Shown one piece after another: positions 1 to 10,549 of a DNA stretch of 64,000 nt. This stretch comes from Nothopassalora personata. Lineage: Eukaryota; Ascomycota; Dothideomycetes; Mycosphaerellales; Mycosphaerellaceae. Made by a program: the position numbers and the translations under genes. Location of the stretch: NCBI GenBank assembly GCA_033816765.1, contig CM066291.1:4836001-4900000 (forward strand). The letters run 5' to 3'. Each line of letters begins with the position of its first letter. Position 1 is the stretch's first letter. Below the pieces are notes generated by a model. The model was not told the origin of the DNA. It did no database searches and was given only the letters and a program-made list of their open reading frames with translations.

Positions 1-2978
1 GTGGTAGGGACGAGGGCTACGATGGGACAGGTTTGGGATAAGGTCTTTGTGGAGAGGGATTGGAAGCTGCAGTGCGGGATCTAGCGGCGATGCATGAGAT
101 ATTGATTGGGTTGAAGATCATCTTGGGACATTTTTCAGGGATAGACTACGACGAAATCGGCTTTAACCGGAGCTTCCGGGCCGGGGAAGTTCTTGACATA
201 GCAGCGGGGATCTGAAAGAATGGGGGCCACAGTGGAATCGGCATGTAGTATTATACATACTCTAGGCATGAGCAATATGCATTGACCCCTGGTCTCGAAC
301 CCTGTCTCGAACCCTGGTAAGATAACGACTGATTATCCAGCACTGTGTCGCATCGTCGGCGGATTCGATCTTCGCGCGGGCTTTCTGGCACTTCACTTCT
401 TCTTTATGCAGAGCTATAAGAATCCCTGGTCGATCTCATGCTCCTCTTCCAAATGATGTACAGCAGGGAGAGCAACCCCCGGAACAGACCTCAAGAACCC
501 TGCGCTTTCTCGGACCGTGAATTTCTCCAATCTCTTCTCCCACTGCTTGCTAACGAACGTCACGCCAGGTCATGCACACTCCCCTCAGCTTCTGACTCCG
601 CTTCAAGGCGCAGCACGGCTACACTTTTCTCGGCATGCGCCAACCACCTTTCTACGGCGCCAATAATGGCGGCCAAGGCCGCGCATTATTACTCCAGTTC
701 TACCACATCCTCGGGCCCTGTCGACACTTCGTCATCTCTCCGCGGTCATCAGGGTCTTTGGTGTACTCCACGCGGGCAATTCTCACATCTTCCACGACAC
801 TCGGCGACGTCTACGATGAGCTTTGTCGACAGCGGAATTATGTTGGACCTGAGAAGGCGAGAAATTTAGCAATGCGATTTAGATAGTAGCCGCTACGACT
901 TTGGAGGTCCGAAGCTGGAAGAATGAGATGGCCCATTGCGTTGTGTTGATCAGCACTAAATATCTCCGTCGCAGTAAGTAGAGATGCGCAGCCGGCACGA
1001 AAGCAATATCAATTTTCGTATAAGGGAGCATTGATCTCGGAGGTCAATCCTGCATTGAGATCATTGAGAGTAGAATAGTGTTCGCGCATCTGCTTACAGA
1101 GAGCCAAAGCCGACCCGAGCACATGAAGCTTGGCACTGGACTCCACCTAGTAGAAGTCCACAAACAAGGTTGAATGGAGTACAAAAAGCAGAATCCTATT
1201 CCCTAACCGACTGTTCCTGATATTGCACGGAGTCCCTCAACACCCTGATATCATTCGTTGGATACCTCACAGTCAAACCCTACGATGACGGGAGCAAAAA
1301 CGAGGTTGCGTAGCCGTCCGAATAGGAATTTGTCGATTGGTGGAGTAGGCAGGATGTAATGAGCACACATACCTTCAAAGTGAGACACACACCTGGCTCT
1401 TGACTTTCAGCTATAACTTGAAGCAGCAATGTACGTTTTCATAGTAAAGAAAAAGGTAAAACATTGACACTTGGCTTGACGAATCACTCTAAGTGTATCA
1501 AGACACCATGGATGGTGGTGCCGTGGGCAGCCGGTGTCGACACGTAACTCCGAGCGACATTCTTGACGCCGTAACATGGAGCCAAAGATGATTGTCGAGA
1601 ATCTATAGACTATCGACTTTATACCAACATATATCTTCAACGGGGAATAGATTGGTCGTATGCCATTCACTTTTGCTTTTGAATTTAGCAGAATATACCC
1701 TCGAGGTAGCACAAATTGCAGAACGCAATCAATCGTGGACCAAGAATGATAATAATAAATTCAGTCCTGCCACCGATATTGGCAGAAGATGACCTCCACC
1801 CAAGTACCGTTGAACCAAACCCGATTATCAAGATATCGCAAATTCCACACTCGGCATCTCTCCAATCGAACCTAACCCTTCTCCTTCTCAATCTCCATCA
1901 ACTGCATGCATCAAAAGGAGTACCAAACACTCCCACGTATACCAAAACGCCAAAAAGTGAAAGTAAAGTGCATAAGAACAACTACCCGTGTCTCCACAAT
2001 ACCAGAGTCCTTCCAATGCCGCCACCAAGCACAAACATATGGTCGAGTCTGCAAATCGTTGTCTCTACGTACCAGCGAATCAAAGCATCTACCACTGTAC
2101 CGTTGAGTAGAGGTGCTTGCTGAAGAAGACAAGATGCAATGATATTATATATATAGCATCAAAATTCATATTGAGAGGGGGCGGGGCATGTGATCATGTC
2201 ATGTCATCCTATTCTTGACATATCTACGACACAATCGACTACTCCACAACGACAAATTTCAAGAACAACCCAGGATGGCGCGCGCGCGTGTGTATGTATG
2301 CAGGAGCAGAAAATCGCAAACAACGAAAATCAATCCCGGGCCCGCTGAAAAAACAAGACAAAGAGCTCATTCTTCCCGACAACAGCAACCTCAATAACAA
2401 TTTCCACCATCGCACACTGAAGAGACTGTCCGTCTACACGAAGCCTCCCAGCGTCGTCGTATCGCATTCCTGATTCCTTGATCCCAAAAGCCCGACGGTC
2501 GAAAGTAGCCGATAGCCTATAACTTGTATACAGCCTTGTTTCTATGACTACGATTGATAATATCTAATGGACTCATCCATAGCCATCGCGAGGATTCCCC
2601 CTCCCTCATCATCCCAACAGCCATCAGGTAAGAAAAACCTCGAACACACCCGCGGAAGAATCCTCCGGTTCCACATCCCACACGACATTCCTCCCTACGA
2701 CAGGAGGAGCTCCGAACGGCAAACGCCGGAGATCGATCGCGCGCACGCCGGTGTAGAATCTTCTTAGGCACCATGTCAGCACTCGCTGTTGAGGCAATTC
2801 GTGTTCATGGAGACAAGGGAAAGATGTTCACAAAGTCGGGTATCATAGCATTCCAACTAATCACAATGAGCGCTTCCCCCCATCCAGTCTATAGCCGGCC
2901 AGCCAGCCGGCCAGCAAGCACAAGCACAAGCATGACCTCTCCGGGTGCCAAAGTCTATGCCAAGCATCCCGCAATAGC
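1..2978. other. Region without a supportable gene
   Basis: Both strands hold only short open frames (up to 143 codons at 438-869) with no recognisable domain and no consistent splice signals. A CA/CG-rich stretch around 2280-2300 and short direct repeats around 2895-2932 (units based on ccggccag and cacaag) are the only structure seen. It may hold the 3' untranslated region of the shugoshin gene that ends at 2979. Confidence 0.5.
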
Positions 2979-5234
2979 TTACAGCATCATACTCCTTCTC
3001 CGGCTCGACACTCTCTCGTCTCTCGTTGCGCTTGGGCCCGCAGCGGGCATAGCAGGTACTTCAGTCTGCTTCAGTACAGAGGAGTGCCTTCTGCTACTTG
3101 TTCGAACAGAAGTGCTTGTTGAGGTGCTCGTTGTAGTAGTATCATTCGCTGGACTGGAAGAGTCCTTAAACTCGTAAAGATCGAGCTCCTCAACCTTCTT
3201 CGCGTTGGCTTCGACGTCGGGACTGTTCTTCGTAGGTTCTGTGGTTGTCCTCCTCGAGGTCTTCGCGGGCTGCTGCACCGCGTCCACATTCGGACCGAAA
3301 GGTTGCGATTCTCTTCGATCCAGTTGCTCCCTTCTCTTCCGACTCGTTGCTATCACGGAAGAAAGTGCGGAAGCCGAGCTCGATGGTCTGCTCCCCGCAA
3401 TGTTAGTGTCTTTGGCATCAGCAGTCGGCACTAGGTGATCATTCGTGCTCTTTTCTCGAAGTGGGCTTGCTGACTCCATGCTAGCACTTGTGGTAGGAAT
3501 CGCCTTCCATGATACATCTTCGTCTTCCGGCTCCGTCTTAATTTTGATAGCTGACGTGCTCATCGGACCGGAGGAAGACCTGTTGGACGAGCTCATAACA
3601 CGTCTTGGGTCCTGCAGTCCGCTGATTGCATCTACCATCTCCTTGCCGGGACGTCTCATCTTGGCCGCAAGGCTGGGTTCTTTGTAGCTTACAGCCGGCC
3701 TTGCTCGTCTCGAAGGTCGGGGACCGCCTTCTGCTGTGTTGATAGCGGAGCTGAGGTTCGCTGGAGGAGGTGTGTCACGGGCATCCTCCTTTGCGGAAGG
3801 CTGGGAATGTGGCGAGAAGATATCGTGTGCAGCTGGTGTGTCTGGGAGAAGCTGCTTAGCTGTTGATGGTTCTGCTGGAGGAAGGTCAATGGTGGCTGGG
3901 GCTTCGTCCTGTGCAGATGGTATAGGAATCGATGACACCCTCCTGCCTCGAGATGGAGGTCTCTCGGCGTTTGACGAGTCCTTGCTGGCCTTAATCTTGG
4001 GAGCGGGGACTTTCTTCAGATCGTCCTTGAGCGGTTTGCCACCTCTGATTCCTGCCTTGCGCGGTGACATGTTTACGCTCTTCTCGCTCAAGACCTTCCT
4101 CGTCGGCTTTGCGACCTCGACAGATGATACCTCGAGAAGCCTTTCTTCCTTTGCTGGAGCTTTCTCCTCGTCATACAGTGGTTGGACAGCGGATGCTCGT
4201 CGGCTGAAGGTGAAGTCGTCGCTGCTCGGTGGTTTGATTGGTTTTTCAGATTCCCGATCACCCAGCTTTCGCTTTGCGCCTGTTCTCAGCATAGCGGTCG
4301 CAGTATCGGCGCTTTCCTTGACGGGTGACTGTGCGCGTATTGAATGCCGTCTGATCTCGATCTTCGAGGTTCCATCCCGTCGTTTCCGTCTGGTCTCTAG
4401 GTTGATCGATGGCAGTAGCTCCTCCTGTTCGTCAACAGTCCCTCTGTCCTGGACTGGTGACTGTGCAGCTTCTTCTTGCGAGCTTGTTCCCTGACTACCC
4501 CCGAAATCGAAATGCGCAACAGGAGGCGGACCAATGTCAGGACTTCCGGTTGATGTGCTTTGATCGCTCAACCTGATGGACCGTATCTCCTGTGGGTCGA
4601 GCGTTCGTCGGGGGAAGTGCTTATCCTCGGCTATGGTTGGCATGACAGCATCTTGCATCAGCTCCGCCAGAGGCTGTCTTTCGCGATACTGCCTCTGACT
4701 TGGACTCAATATCCTCTCTTTCTGTACCGCGGGCCTCTCCTCCTGCCGCTCTTCTTCTTGCGCACCAAAGCCTTCAACGAGTCCTGACAGTTCGGCAAGC
4801 TTGATCTGCAAGTCGATCTTCATCCTCCGCATCGCCTCGGTGCCGGCTTGTCTTCGCGCATGGTATACGTCGTTCTGCAAGCTGAGCACCTGTTCCCGCA
4901 GACCGAGGTTGTCATCCAGGAGTTTTGAGACCTCCAACTCCAGACTGCGGATGCGCAATGATTGCGACGAGTTACTCTTGGCGAGCTCGCGGTTCTGGCG
5001 GATGAATCGGCGTTTCACTTCCTCAAGGTCAGCGGGTGGTCGTTCCTTGCTCGGTGCCGATTTCGTGCGCATGTCTCTGCGAAGGGCTGGGAGACATGCG
5101 GTATGATCGCGCGGCAACATTGTGAGAGCGGTGCACTTACATGCTTCCAGCGATTCTGGCCCATTGGCGGCAGTGCCAGTGGCCGTCGTCGTGTTTGGTG
5201 CAGGAGCGACAGGCGGCTCGTTCAGGCGCGCCAT
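2979..5234 (-). CDS. SGO1: Shugoshin, centromeric cohesion protector
   Basis: Shugoshin protects centromeric cohesin from separase by recruiting PP2A and helps kinetochore tension sensing. The 751-residue frame has the family's two hallmarks. An N-terminal coiled coil spans about residues 70-130 (EEVKRRFIRQNRELAKS, then a leucine heptad run), and a basic SGO motif lies near residues 500-525 (RPSRRARPAVSYKEPSLAAK), which in the family binds phosphorylated H2A. The rest is low-complexity, Ser/Pro/Lys-rich and probably disordered. A possible in-frame 54-bp intron (5140 down to 5087, GTAAGT...CCAG) would remove 18 residues after residue 30; the frame is open either way. The start is the first Met of the frame. 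It is divergent from DAD2, with 317 bp between start codons. The length is usual for Pezizomycotina shugoshins. Confidence 0.88.
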   Translation of the reverse strand: MARLNEPPVAPAPNTTTATGTAANGPESLEACKCTALTMLPRDHTACLPALRRDMRTKSAPSKERPPADLEEVKRRFIRQNRELAKSNSSQSLRIRSLELEVSKLLDDNLGLREQVLSLQNDVYHARRQAGTEAMRRMKIDLQIKLAELSGLVEGFGAQEEERQEERPAVQKERILSPSQRQYRERQPLAELMQDAVMPTIAEDKHFPRRTLDPQEIRSIRLSDQSTSTGSPDIGPPPVAHFDFGGSQGTSSQEEAAQSPVQDRGTVDEQEELLPSINLETRRKRRDGTSKIEIRRHSIRAQSPVKESADTATAMLRTGAKRKLGDRESEKPIKPPSSDDFTFSRRASAVQPLYDEEKAPAKEERLLEVSSVEVAKPTRKVLSEKSVNMSPRKAGIRGGKPLKDDLKKVPAPKIKASKDSSNAERPPSRGRRVSSIPIPSAQDEAPATIDLPPAEPSTAKQLLPDTPAAHDIFSPHSQPSAKEDARDTPPPANLSSAINTAEGGPRPSRRARPAVSYKEPSLAAKMRRPGKEMVDAISGLQDPRRVMSSSNRSSSGPMSTSAIKIKTEPEDEDVSWKAIPTTSASMESASPLREKSTNDHLVPTADAKDTNIAGSRPSSSASALSSVIATSRKRREQLDRRESQPFGPNVDAVQQPAKTSRRTTTEPTKNSPDVEANAKKVEELDLYEFKDSSSPANDTTTTSTSTSTSVRTSSRRHSSVLKQTEVPAMPAAGPSATRDERVSSRRRSMML

Positions 5235-5551
5235 GCATGTGCTAGATGTCCGATGCGATGGAATGCGATATGGTGTATGTAGTAGTACTCGCTATGCTGT
5301 ACAGTCGAGGCGGATGCGCGCTCGCTGGTCAAGATCCTGGTTAACGATGGGCCTGATAATCGTCGTTGTGTGGGACATGTGCGACTACTTTGGACGTTTG
5401 TTTACAAGCACGGCCTTCGGCGCAACAGCCGGCCAATCCCTGTCACGACGCGCCAAGCGGCCCACCTTCGACGCGACATGGATGAACATGTTCAAGATGT
5501 ATCGGTACGTACAGTATCACAAACAATTGTCGCTGCTCATCAGCACACACA
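5235..5551. promoter_or_regulatory. Shared divergent promoter region of SGO1 and DAD2
   Basis: A 317-bp gap separates the start codons of two divergently transcribed chromosome-segregation genes, so promoter elements of both must lie here or overlap the 5' ends. No specific factor-binding site can be assigned by eye. A short open frame crossing it (5122-5799) looks like chance. Confidence 0.5.
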
Positions 5552-6025
5552 ATGTCGTACAACCACCAGCCGAGGTCCCGCCAGACCATTCTGCCCTCGC
5601 AGATGGTCAGAGACGGCGCAACATCGAGCATTCGTCCCGGCTCCGCTCTCGGCCAAAGCAACAACCATCAATCTGCTCTGCAGGCCCGAGTCAACGAGAA
5701 GAGGTTGGAGCTGGAATCGCTGAAGCAGCTGCGAGACTTGTCTGCAGGACTTGCCGGGCAAATGCAGCAGTTGGAGGAGAAGATGAGCACTTTGAGTGAC
5801 GGCACCGAGGCAGTTGCGGCGGTCATGGGCAACTGGAATACGGTGCTGAGAGCAGTGTATATGGCAAGTCAGGCGATGCCGAAACCGGAAGCAGAGGACC
5901 AGGTGGATGGGGAGAAGAACGAGGAGGAGGAGGAGGCATTGCCGCAGACACTCGTTCGTATACCGATTCAGCAAGCAGAAGCTGTGCAGAGGGAGCAGGC
6001 GGAAAAGGAAGCCAGCGCTGGTTGA
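5552..6025 (+). CDS. DAD2: DASH complex subunit Dad2
   Basis: Dad2 is one of the ten subunits of the DASH/Dam1 complex, which couples kinetochores to spindle microtubules. The 157-residue protein contains the family core at about residues 42-102: a helical segment (LQARVNEKRLELESLKQLRD), LAGQMQQLEEKMSTLSDGTE, and the conserved AVMGNWNTVLRAV stretch. A short Ser-rich N-terminus precedes it and an acidic run (EEEEE near residue 124) follows; the filamentous-fungal protein is longer than the yeast one. It appears to be a single exon. The start is the first Met of the frame, just upstream of the conserved core. It is divergent from the shugoshin gene. Confidence 0.87.
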   Translation: MSYNHQPRSRQTILPSQMVRDGATSSIRPGSALGQSNNHQSALQARVNEKRLELESLKQLRDLSAGLAGQMQQLEEKMSTLSDGTEAVAAVMGNWNTVLRAVYMASQAMPKPEAEDQVDGEKNEEEEEALPQTLVRIPIQQAEAVQREQAEKEASAG

Positions 6026-6281
6026 GCGAGGTCGTTGCCAAGCGGTCACCAAGAGAGGAATCATCTGTGCGATCCCGGCCATAGCGACGTACGCCGAGGT
6101 AGTCGGGACCAGTTCCTGGTAACAGCAAAGGCATCAAGCGCCAAGGATTGAAGTTGAGACATCGTTGCGACTTCCGCTTAGAACAGGGCAGACTCTCGCG
6201 TCTTGGAAGCGACATCAGATTCTCAGCTACAGCCGCGGAGTATGCTGACCTCCATCTTCCATCAGCAAAGGTTGTTACTCG

Positions 6282-6560
6282 GTGGAAATGAGTCACCGAA
6301 GCCATGGACCAGCTCTGCTGAGAGGACTAAAGAGCTCGATCGCTCTGGCGGCGGAGCGCTCACACCGACCACCAAGCGACATGATTCCATGCATCGCAAG
6401 TCTCCGCCTCCATGCATTCAAGTCGCAATTTAATCAAAACATCACGAACAAAGTCTCGCACAGAGTCTTCGAGGTAAGTAACAGCCTGCTGTGCTCATGT
6501 GCCGCAATACTGACGCGCCTTCCAGTGTACACCACGGCTCCACCATCATCTCCCTATTTG
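6282..6560 (+). CDS. Possible small spliced gene (hypothetical)
   Basis: I do not recognise this protein. The support is a well-formed intron at 6474-6525 (52 bp: GTAAGT donor, ACTGAC branch sequence, CCAG acceptor) after an open frame that can start at ATG 6282 or 6288. Splicing gives about 70 residues with a Ser/His/Arg-rich N-terminus and no domain. It could equally be an intron in a non-coding transcript or in a longer 3' untranslated region of DAD2. RNA reads across 6473/6526 would settle it. Confidence 0.25.
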
Positions 6561-7690
6561 ATCAGCCTTGGGAGGTTTTAGCAGCTGGACCTGCAGTCAA
6601 TAGTGGCGGTGTAGCGCAGCGCGCTAGAGTAGAAACGTGACGAATATACACCGTTCTCCCAGACGTCGTTTATACGGCAGCAAGTGCTTCACGGAAAATT
6701 CTTCCTAGCTTGCGAAGCTCTCAATCTCCTACTGACGAACAGGTCTACAGCTCGACCTCACTTTCACCGAATACTCTTCCCGAGCGATGAGAGCAGGACC
6801 AGTGGCAGGTGGCTGGGAGCTCTTGGTCTGGGATGTCTTGTGAAAGGGTCTGGACTTCCGGACCGAATGTTTTGGCACTGAAGGGCTGTCGGTAACCAAG
6901 ATTGATCGATCTATTCTCAACAATGATTCTGTATCTCGGCTCCTTTGGAAACTGATGGCAGTGGAGATGAGCTTTTGTCCTGGTCTAGTTTGTTTGAGAC
7001 AGAGTTCATGAGTAGCGAGGAAGCTCAAAACGCTGAAGACTCCTTTGTCCATGGCAAACATTCTACGGTCTCGACAGCCTGGTGGCATGTAGTCTGTGTG
7101 AAGCAAATGTGGGGTTCCTACTTTGTCTACTCTCTCACTGCTGTCAACAGCTAAATCCTACAACTCCATTCTTCCCCTCTTCTAATCCCTCGCACGATGC
7201 ACCTCCATGCTCTTCTTCCTCTCTTAGCTCTTCCTGTAAACACAGTCCAGGACAGCTCGTTTTATCAACCGAAGTGAAGAATTGGCCTGTTTGATCAGCT
7301 TCTTGATTGCTTCACGAATGTCAACAGTGCAGCACTTCTGAGACGGCGCCTGAGACTGGTGTCCTTGCACCAAGTTCTGACAGCAAAGCAGAGGAGTAAT
7401 CTCGAATTTCGGTGGAGAGGGTGGTCGCCTGCCTGGAACTCGGCAGACAGCTGTGGTCGCTTTCATTTCAAAGGAATTATTTCCTCGGTTGGTGAAGTGG
7501 GTCGAGTTTCACGCCGGCAAAGAGACGAGGAGGAGGAGGAGGAGGAGGAAAAGGCCCTCGCTTACCTCGCTCCGGCCCAGCCCCCTGGTACCTCAGGTTA
7601 CGAGGTCGTCAATGATCCTTATCCTTGCCCAGCGGCCGGTTTATGTTCAGAAAGTGGGCACAGATATGCGAAGAATCCATCCAATCGACG
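6561..7690. other. Region without a supportable gene
   Basis: Several overlapping frames of 65-140 codons lie on both strands, none with a domain or a coherent set of splice sites. A purine-rich GAGGAGGAG run lies at about 7528-7550. Nothing else is seen. Confidence 0.4.
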
Positions 7691-8203
7691 TCAAGATCTC
7701 GCACGAAGCTGAGCAGGCGCTACAGGAACTGTGGTCCATCCAGCGATACCGAGGTCGAAGTTTTCGGGATCGACAAATAGGCTTGAATCCGCGTGGTCAC
7801 GCATGCTGCTGTCGTTTTGGTATCTGGCGGATCCAAGAGCACTACTTGATGCTCCGGCGGTAGCTCTGTTCGCCATACTAAGGTCGAAATATCTCGAATC
7901 CACAATGAATCGAGACTCAGTTTGTGCGACATGACTCCTGCTTGAAAGCTGAGTAGTAGGGCCTTTGCTGGACGTGTCAGGCCAAGCGACTGCGGAAGTC
8001 TTCGAAGAGGTTCGCGAAGTCGACTTAGGGGAATGAAACTTCGCTCGCGGTGGCTTGTGTCTTTGTGTTTGCATGCCCATGCTCGGTGGTGAAGATCCAA
8101 GACCTGCAACAAGTACGGGAAGAGACAGAACCATCTTTTGTAGATCTTGGGGGCATTTCCTCTGTCTCGTCGTCTCCCAGAGAAAAAGGTAGCCCTTCGA
8201 CAT
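7691..8203 (-). CDS. Hypothetical protein with a weak internal repeat
   Basis: This is an unrecognised 170-codon frame. It contains two similar segments, VDSRYFDLSMANRATAG and VDPENFDLGIAGWTTV, about 45 residues apart, which is more than chance frames usually show. An internal Met (8134) would give a short hydrophobic N-terminus (MVLSLPVLVAG) that could be a weak signal sequence. A second frame on the same strand (8216-8025) overlaps it, so an intron may join the two. No neighbour suggests a role. Confidence 0.25.
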   Translation of the reverse strand: MSKGYLFLWETTRQRKCPQDLQKMVLSLPVLVAGLGSSPPSMGMQTQRHKPPRAKFHSPKSTSRTSSKTSAVAWPDTSSKGPTTQLSSRSHVAQTESRFIVDSRYFDLSMANRATAGASSSALGSARYQNDSSMRDHADSSLFVDPENFDLGIAGWTTVPVAPAQLRARS

Positions 8204-8930
8204 GAAAATTCTTCATGCTTCCGGACTGGTCAGCTGGATATACTAACTTGAGATATGTGATATGTGCCTAGCGTTCTTCCGTATACACCGTTACCACACT
8301 GTCGCCATGTTGGAAAAGCAGGATTGCCACGCCGCCGCCGCGGGTAGAGACCCGAGGACTTCTGCCATGGCGATGACTATGCCTGCAGAGCACGATCGTG
8401 GGATCCTGCAGGATGTGATCAATGTGCGACGACGCGCGTCTCGGGGACGGCCTACAGACGCACCGTCACAGCCGCATGCTACATGACCTAGCCTCGCTCC
8501 TGGCTGCTGTACCTTCGCCCTGTAATCGTTCGGACAGAGTTGGAGAGAGGTATGGGCCGGTTTCGCAAGAACTGTGTGGTCGACGCACGGCTTTTCAAGC
8601 CGCGCACTGATGATTTTGAGCGACTAGAAGGTAACCAACATAACAGCGACCCGAAGTCATCTCCAATACCTGAAGTGATATCAATGTCGACAATATCGGC
8701 CAGAAGGCTCTAATAGCGAGAATTTCTCAGAAAAAGTGGAGAGGAACATCAAGGCATGCTTATGGATTGATGATGTCAAGATCGAAACTGCAGGTGCAGC
8801 TCGATGGTTTGCGCAGATCAGGAACGCGAAGGCAGCAACGGTGTCAAAAGACATACAACGTGCTGAACAGAGGCTGTGCTGCAGTATAGGACCCATCGAA
8901 AGCAGCTGCTCTTTTCCCCAAACAGGTAGC
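8204..8930. other. Region without a supportable gene
   Basis: No coding signal is convincing here. The region lies downstream of the OTC stop codon and probably includes its 3' untranslated region. Confidence 0.4.
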
Positions 8931-10013
8931 TCAGAACTTGCCCTTGTTGACGAAGAAGGCCTCAAAGGCACTAAGAGCTGCCCAAAGACGATTCTCAGCC
9001 TCCTGAAATACCAGACTGGCTGGGCTGTAGAACACTTCATCAGCGACTTCCTCCGGATGCCTTGGCAAGCAATGCATGAACTTCCATCCTTCCTTTGCAC
9101 CACCACGCTGAGCCATCTCCTTCGTGATCTGAAACCCTTCAAATGCCTTCATCCTCTGCTTCGCTTCTTCCTCCTGACCCATACTGACCCACGTATCTGT
9201 TACCAGGATGTCCGCATTCTTCACAGCCTCTTCAGGAACGTTCGTCTCCGTGAGCTTGATTGACGGCGAAGCGCTCGTAATAATCTGGCGCATGAAGTCT
9301 GGAATCTCATAGCCCTTCGGCGTAGCTACCGCAACTTCTACACCCAACTTCGCGGCTCCAATGGCAAGGTCGAAGAGAACGTTGTTTGCATCACCGACCC
9401 ATGCGATCTTGAGGCCTTCCAAGCCGAGACTTGTGGTGCTCGACGATGTTTGCGTGCTTGGGAACGCTTCGTGCAGGGTCTGGAAGTCGGCGATTGTCTG
9501 GAGGGGGTGGTAGAGGTCTGAGAGGGCATTGATGACGGGAACTTGGGAGTGCTTCGCCAGGTTCGCAACGTCGTCGTGGGCATTGACTCTGGCGACCATG
9601 GCGGATACCATGCTGCTGATGACCACACTCGTGTCGTAGAGCGACTCGTTCACGCCGAGCTGGATGTCCTGTGAGCCCAGGAACATGGGATGTCCGCCTA
9701 GCATGTTGATGGCTCCTTCTGTTGAGACGCGGGTTCTGGTCGAGCGTTTCGTGAACATTATGGCGACTGTCTGCGCCAGCAGCTTGTTTCTGAGGTGCTC
9801 TGGGAGGCTGCCGGACTTGGTGGTGGCTTTGTAGGAGGCGGCATTGCGGACGAGGGTCGTGAGCTCTTTCGGTGAGAGGTCACTGACGGATAGCAGATGT
9901 CGTGGGGAGAAAGGTGATGTTGCCGGTGTCGATGCGGTAGAGGGAGCTACACTATAGCAGCGCTTCGCCGTTCGTATGCAATTTGCAGGTCGAAATGCTC
10001 GGATCGATGCCAT
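8931..10013 (-). CDS. ARG3: Ornithine carbamoyltransferase, mitochondrial
   Basis: OTC catalyses carbamoyl phosphate + ornithine to citrulline in arginine synthesis; in filamentous fungi it acts in mitochondria (argB/arg-12 orthologue). The 360-residue protein opens with an Arg/Ser-rich presequence (MASIRAFRPANCIRTAKRCY). The carbamoyl-phosphate motif STRTR is at residues 91-95, followed by the HPLQ motif (169-172), the WVGDANNV segment (about 205) and the ornithine-site HCLPR motif near 318; the protein ends NKGKF. All catalytic motifs look intact and there is no intron. The frame is open for 40 more codons upstream, but that part is not conserved in type and reaches into the inserted LTR, so the Met at 10013, which begins the presequence, is chosen. 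A 13.9-kb retrotransposon block begins 71 bp upstream and may alter its expression. Confidence 0.95.
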   Translation of the reverse strand: MASIRAFRPANCIRTAKRCYSVAPSTASTPATSPFSPRHLLSVSDLSPKELTTLVRNAASYKATTKSGSLPEHLRNKLLAQTVAIMFTKRSTRTRVSTEGAINMLGGHPMFLGSQDIQLGVNESLYDTSVVISSMVSAMVARVNAHDDVANLAKHSQVPVINALSDLYHPLQTIADFQTLHEAFPSTQTSSSTTSLGLEGLKIAWVGDANNVLFDLAIGAAKLGVEVAVATPKGYEIPDFMRQIITSASPSIKLTETNVPEEAVKNADILVTDTWVSMGQEEEAKQRMKAFEGFQITKEMAQRGGAKEGWKFMHCLPRHPEEVADEVFYSPASLVFQEAENRLWAALSAFEAFFVNKGKF

Positions 10014-10084
10014 GGTGAATGTTGTTATGGCCGAGAATCGCACAGACCAAAATTGTTTTCCTGGACCTGCATGACTGTTGTTCC

Positions 10085-10258
10085 TGTTGTGAATTAGGTG
10101 ACCAATGACCATGTTAGTCAGGACTTGGCACACACACTCTATATCACACTGTTTCTGTAGCTAGATAGTCTTACACTGTGTGCAATTCATGAGGGTTACT
10201 GATCTACCCTATTGTTTTAATCTGGAAGCTTGTACTCGTTAAATACTAATCTATAATA
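10085..10258 (+). repeat. 5' LTR of copia-A
   Basis: This 174-bp LTR starts TGTTGTGAATTAGG and ends CTATAATA. Its terminal CA has become TA, consistent with RIP C-to-T change. It lies 71 bp upstream of the OTC start codon. Confidence 0.93.
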
Positions 10259-10274
10259 GGTTATGAGCCCGGGT
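10259..10274 (+). other. Primer-binding site of copia-A (half-tRNA type)
   Basis: GGTTATGAGCCCGG, immediately after the 5' LTR, is complementary to the anticodon arm of initiator methionine tRNA (GGGCTCATAACC, anticodon CAT), not to a tRNA 3' end. This is the internal half-tRNA priming type known from Drosophila copia. Confidence 0.7.
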
Positions 10275-10549
10275 ACTCCTCTGCCTATTTAATTTAAAAC
10301 CTGAATTATTATCGAAGCTTTATTAAGGATCAGCTTACGGTGCTGGTGGACCTTACCCTGCATCTAATAACTAATCGAGTCAAGATCTACTGCAGGACAT
10401 CGGCACTAAGCATTGTTATCGTAGTACAGCATCTAAAAGAGCTAGACTAGATATAGAGTTTAGAAACAACACCTCTAGCAACCTAGTAAGGTCTGCTAAG
10501 GACAACTAGGTGCTTAGAAAGGGAGTGCAGTTCTAAGTATAGAAGTCTA

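Noticed and set aside
438..869. 143-codon plus-strand frame near the left edge
   Set aside because: No domain, no conserved pattern, and a competing overlapping frame (635-886). Not supportable as a gene.
3736..4494. 252-codon plus-strand frame opposite shugoshin
   Set aside because: It mirrors a Ser/Pro/Lys-rich coding region, where long reverse frames arise by composition; no independent domain.
8931..10133. OTC start at the upstream Met (10133)
   Set aside because: The extra 40 residues reach into the inserted LTR and lie before a typical mitochondrial presequence that begins at Met 10013.
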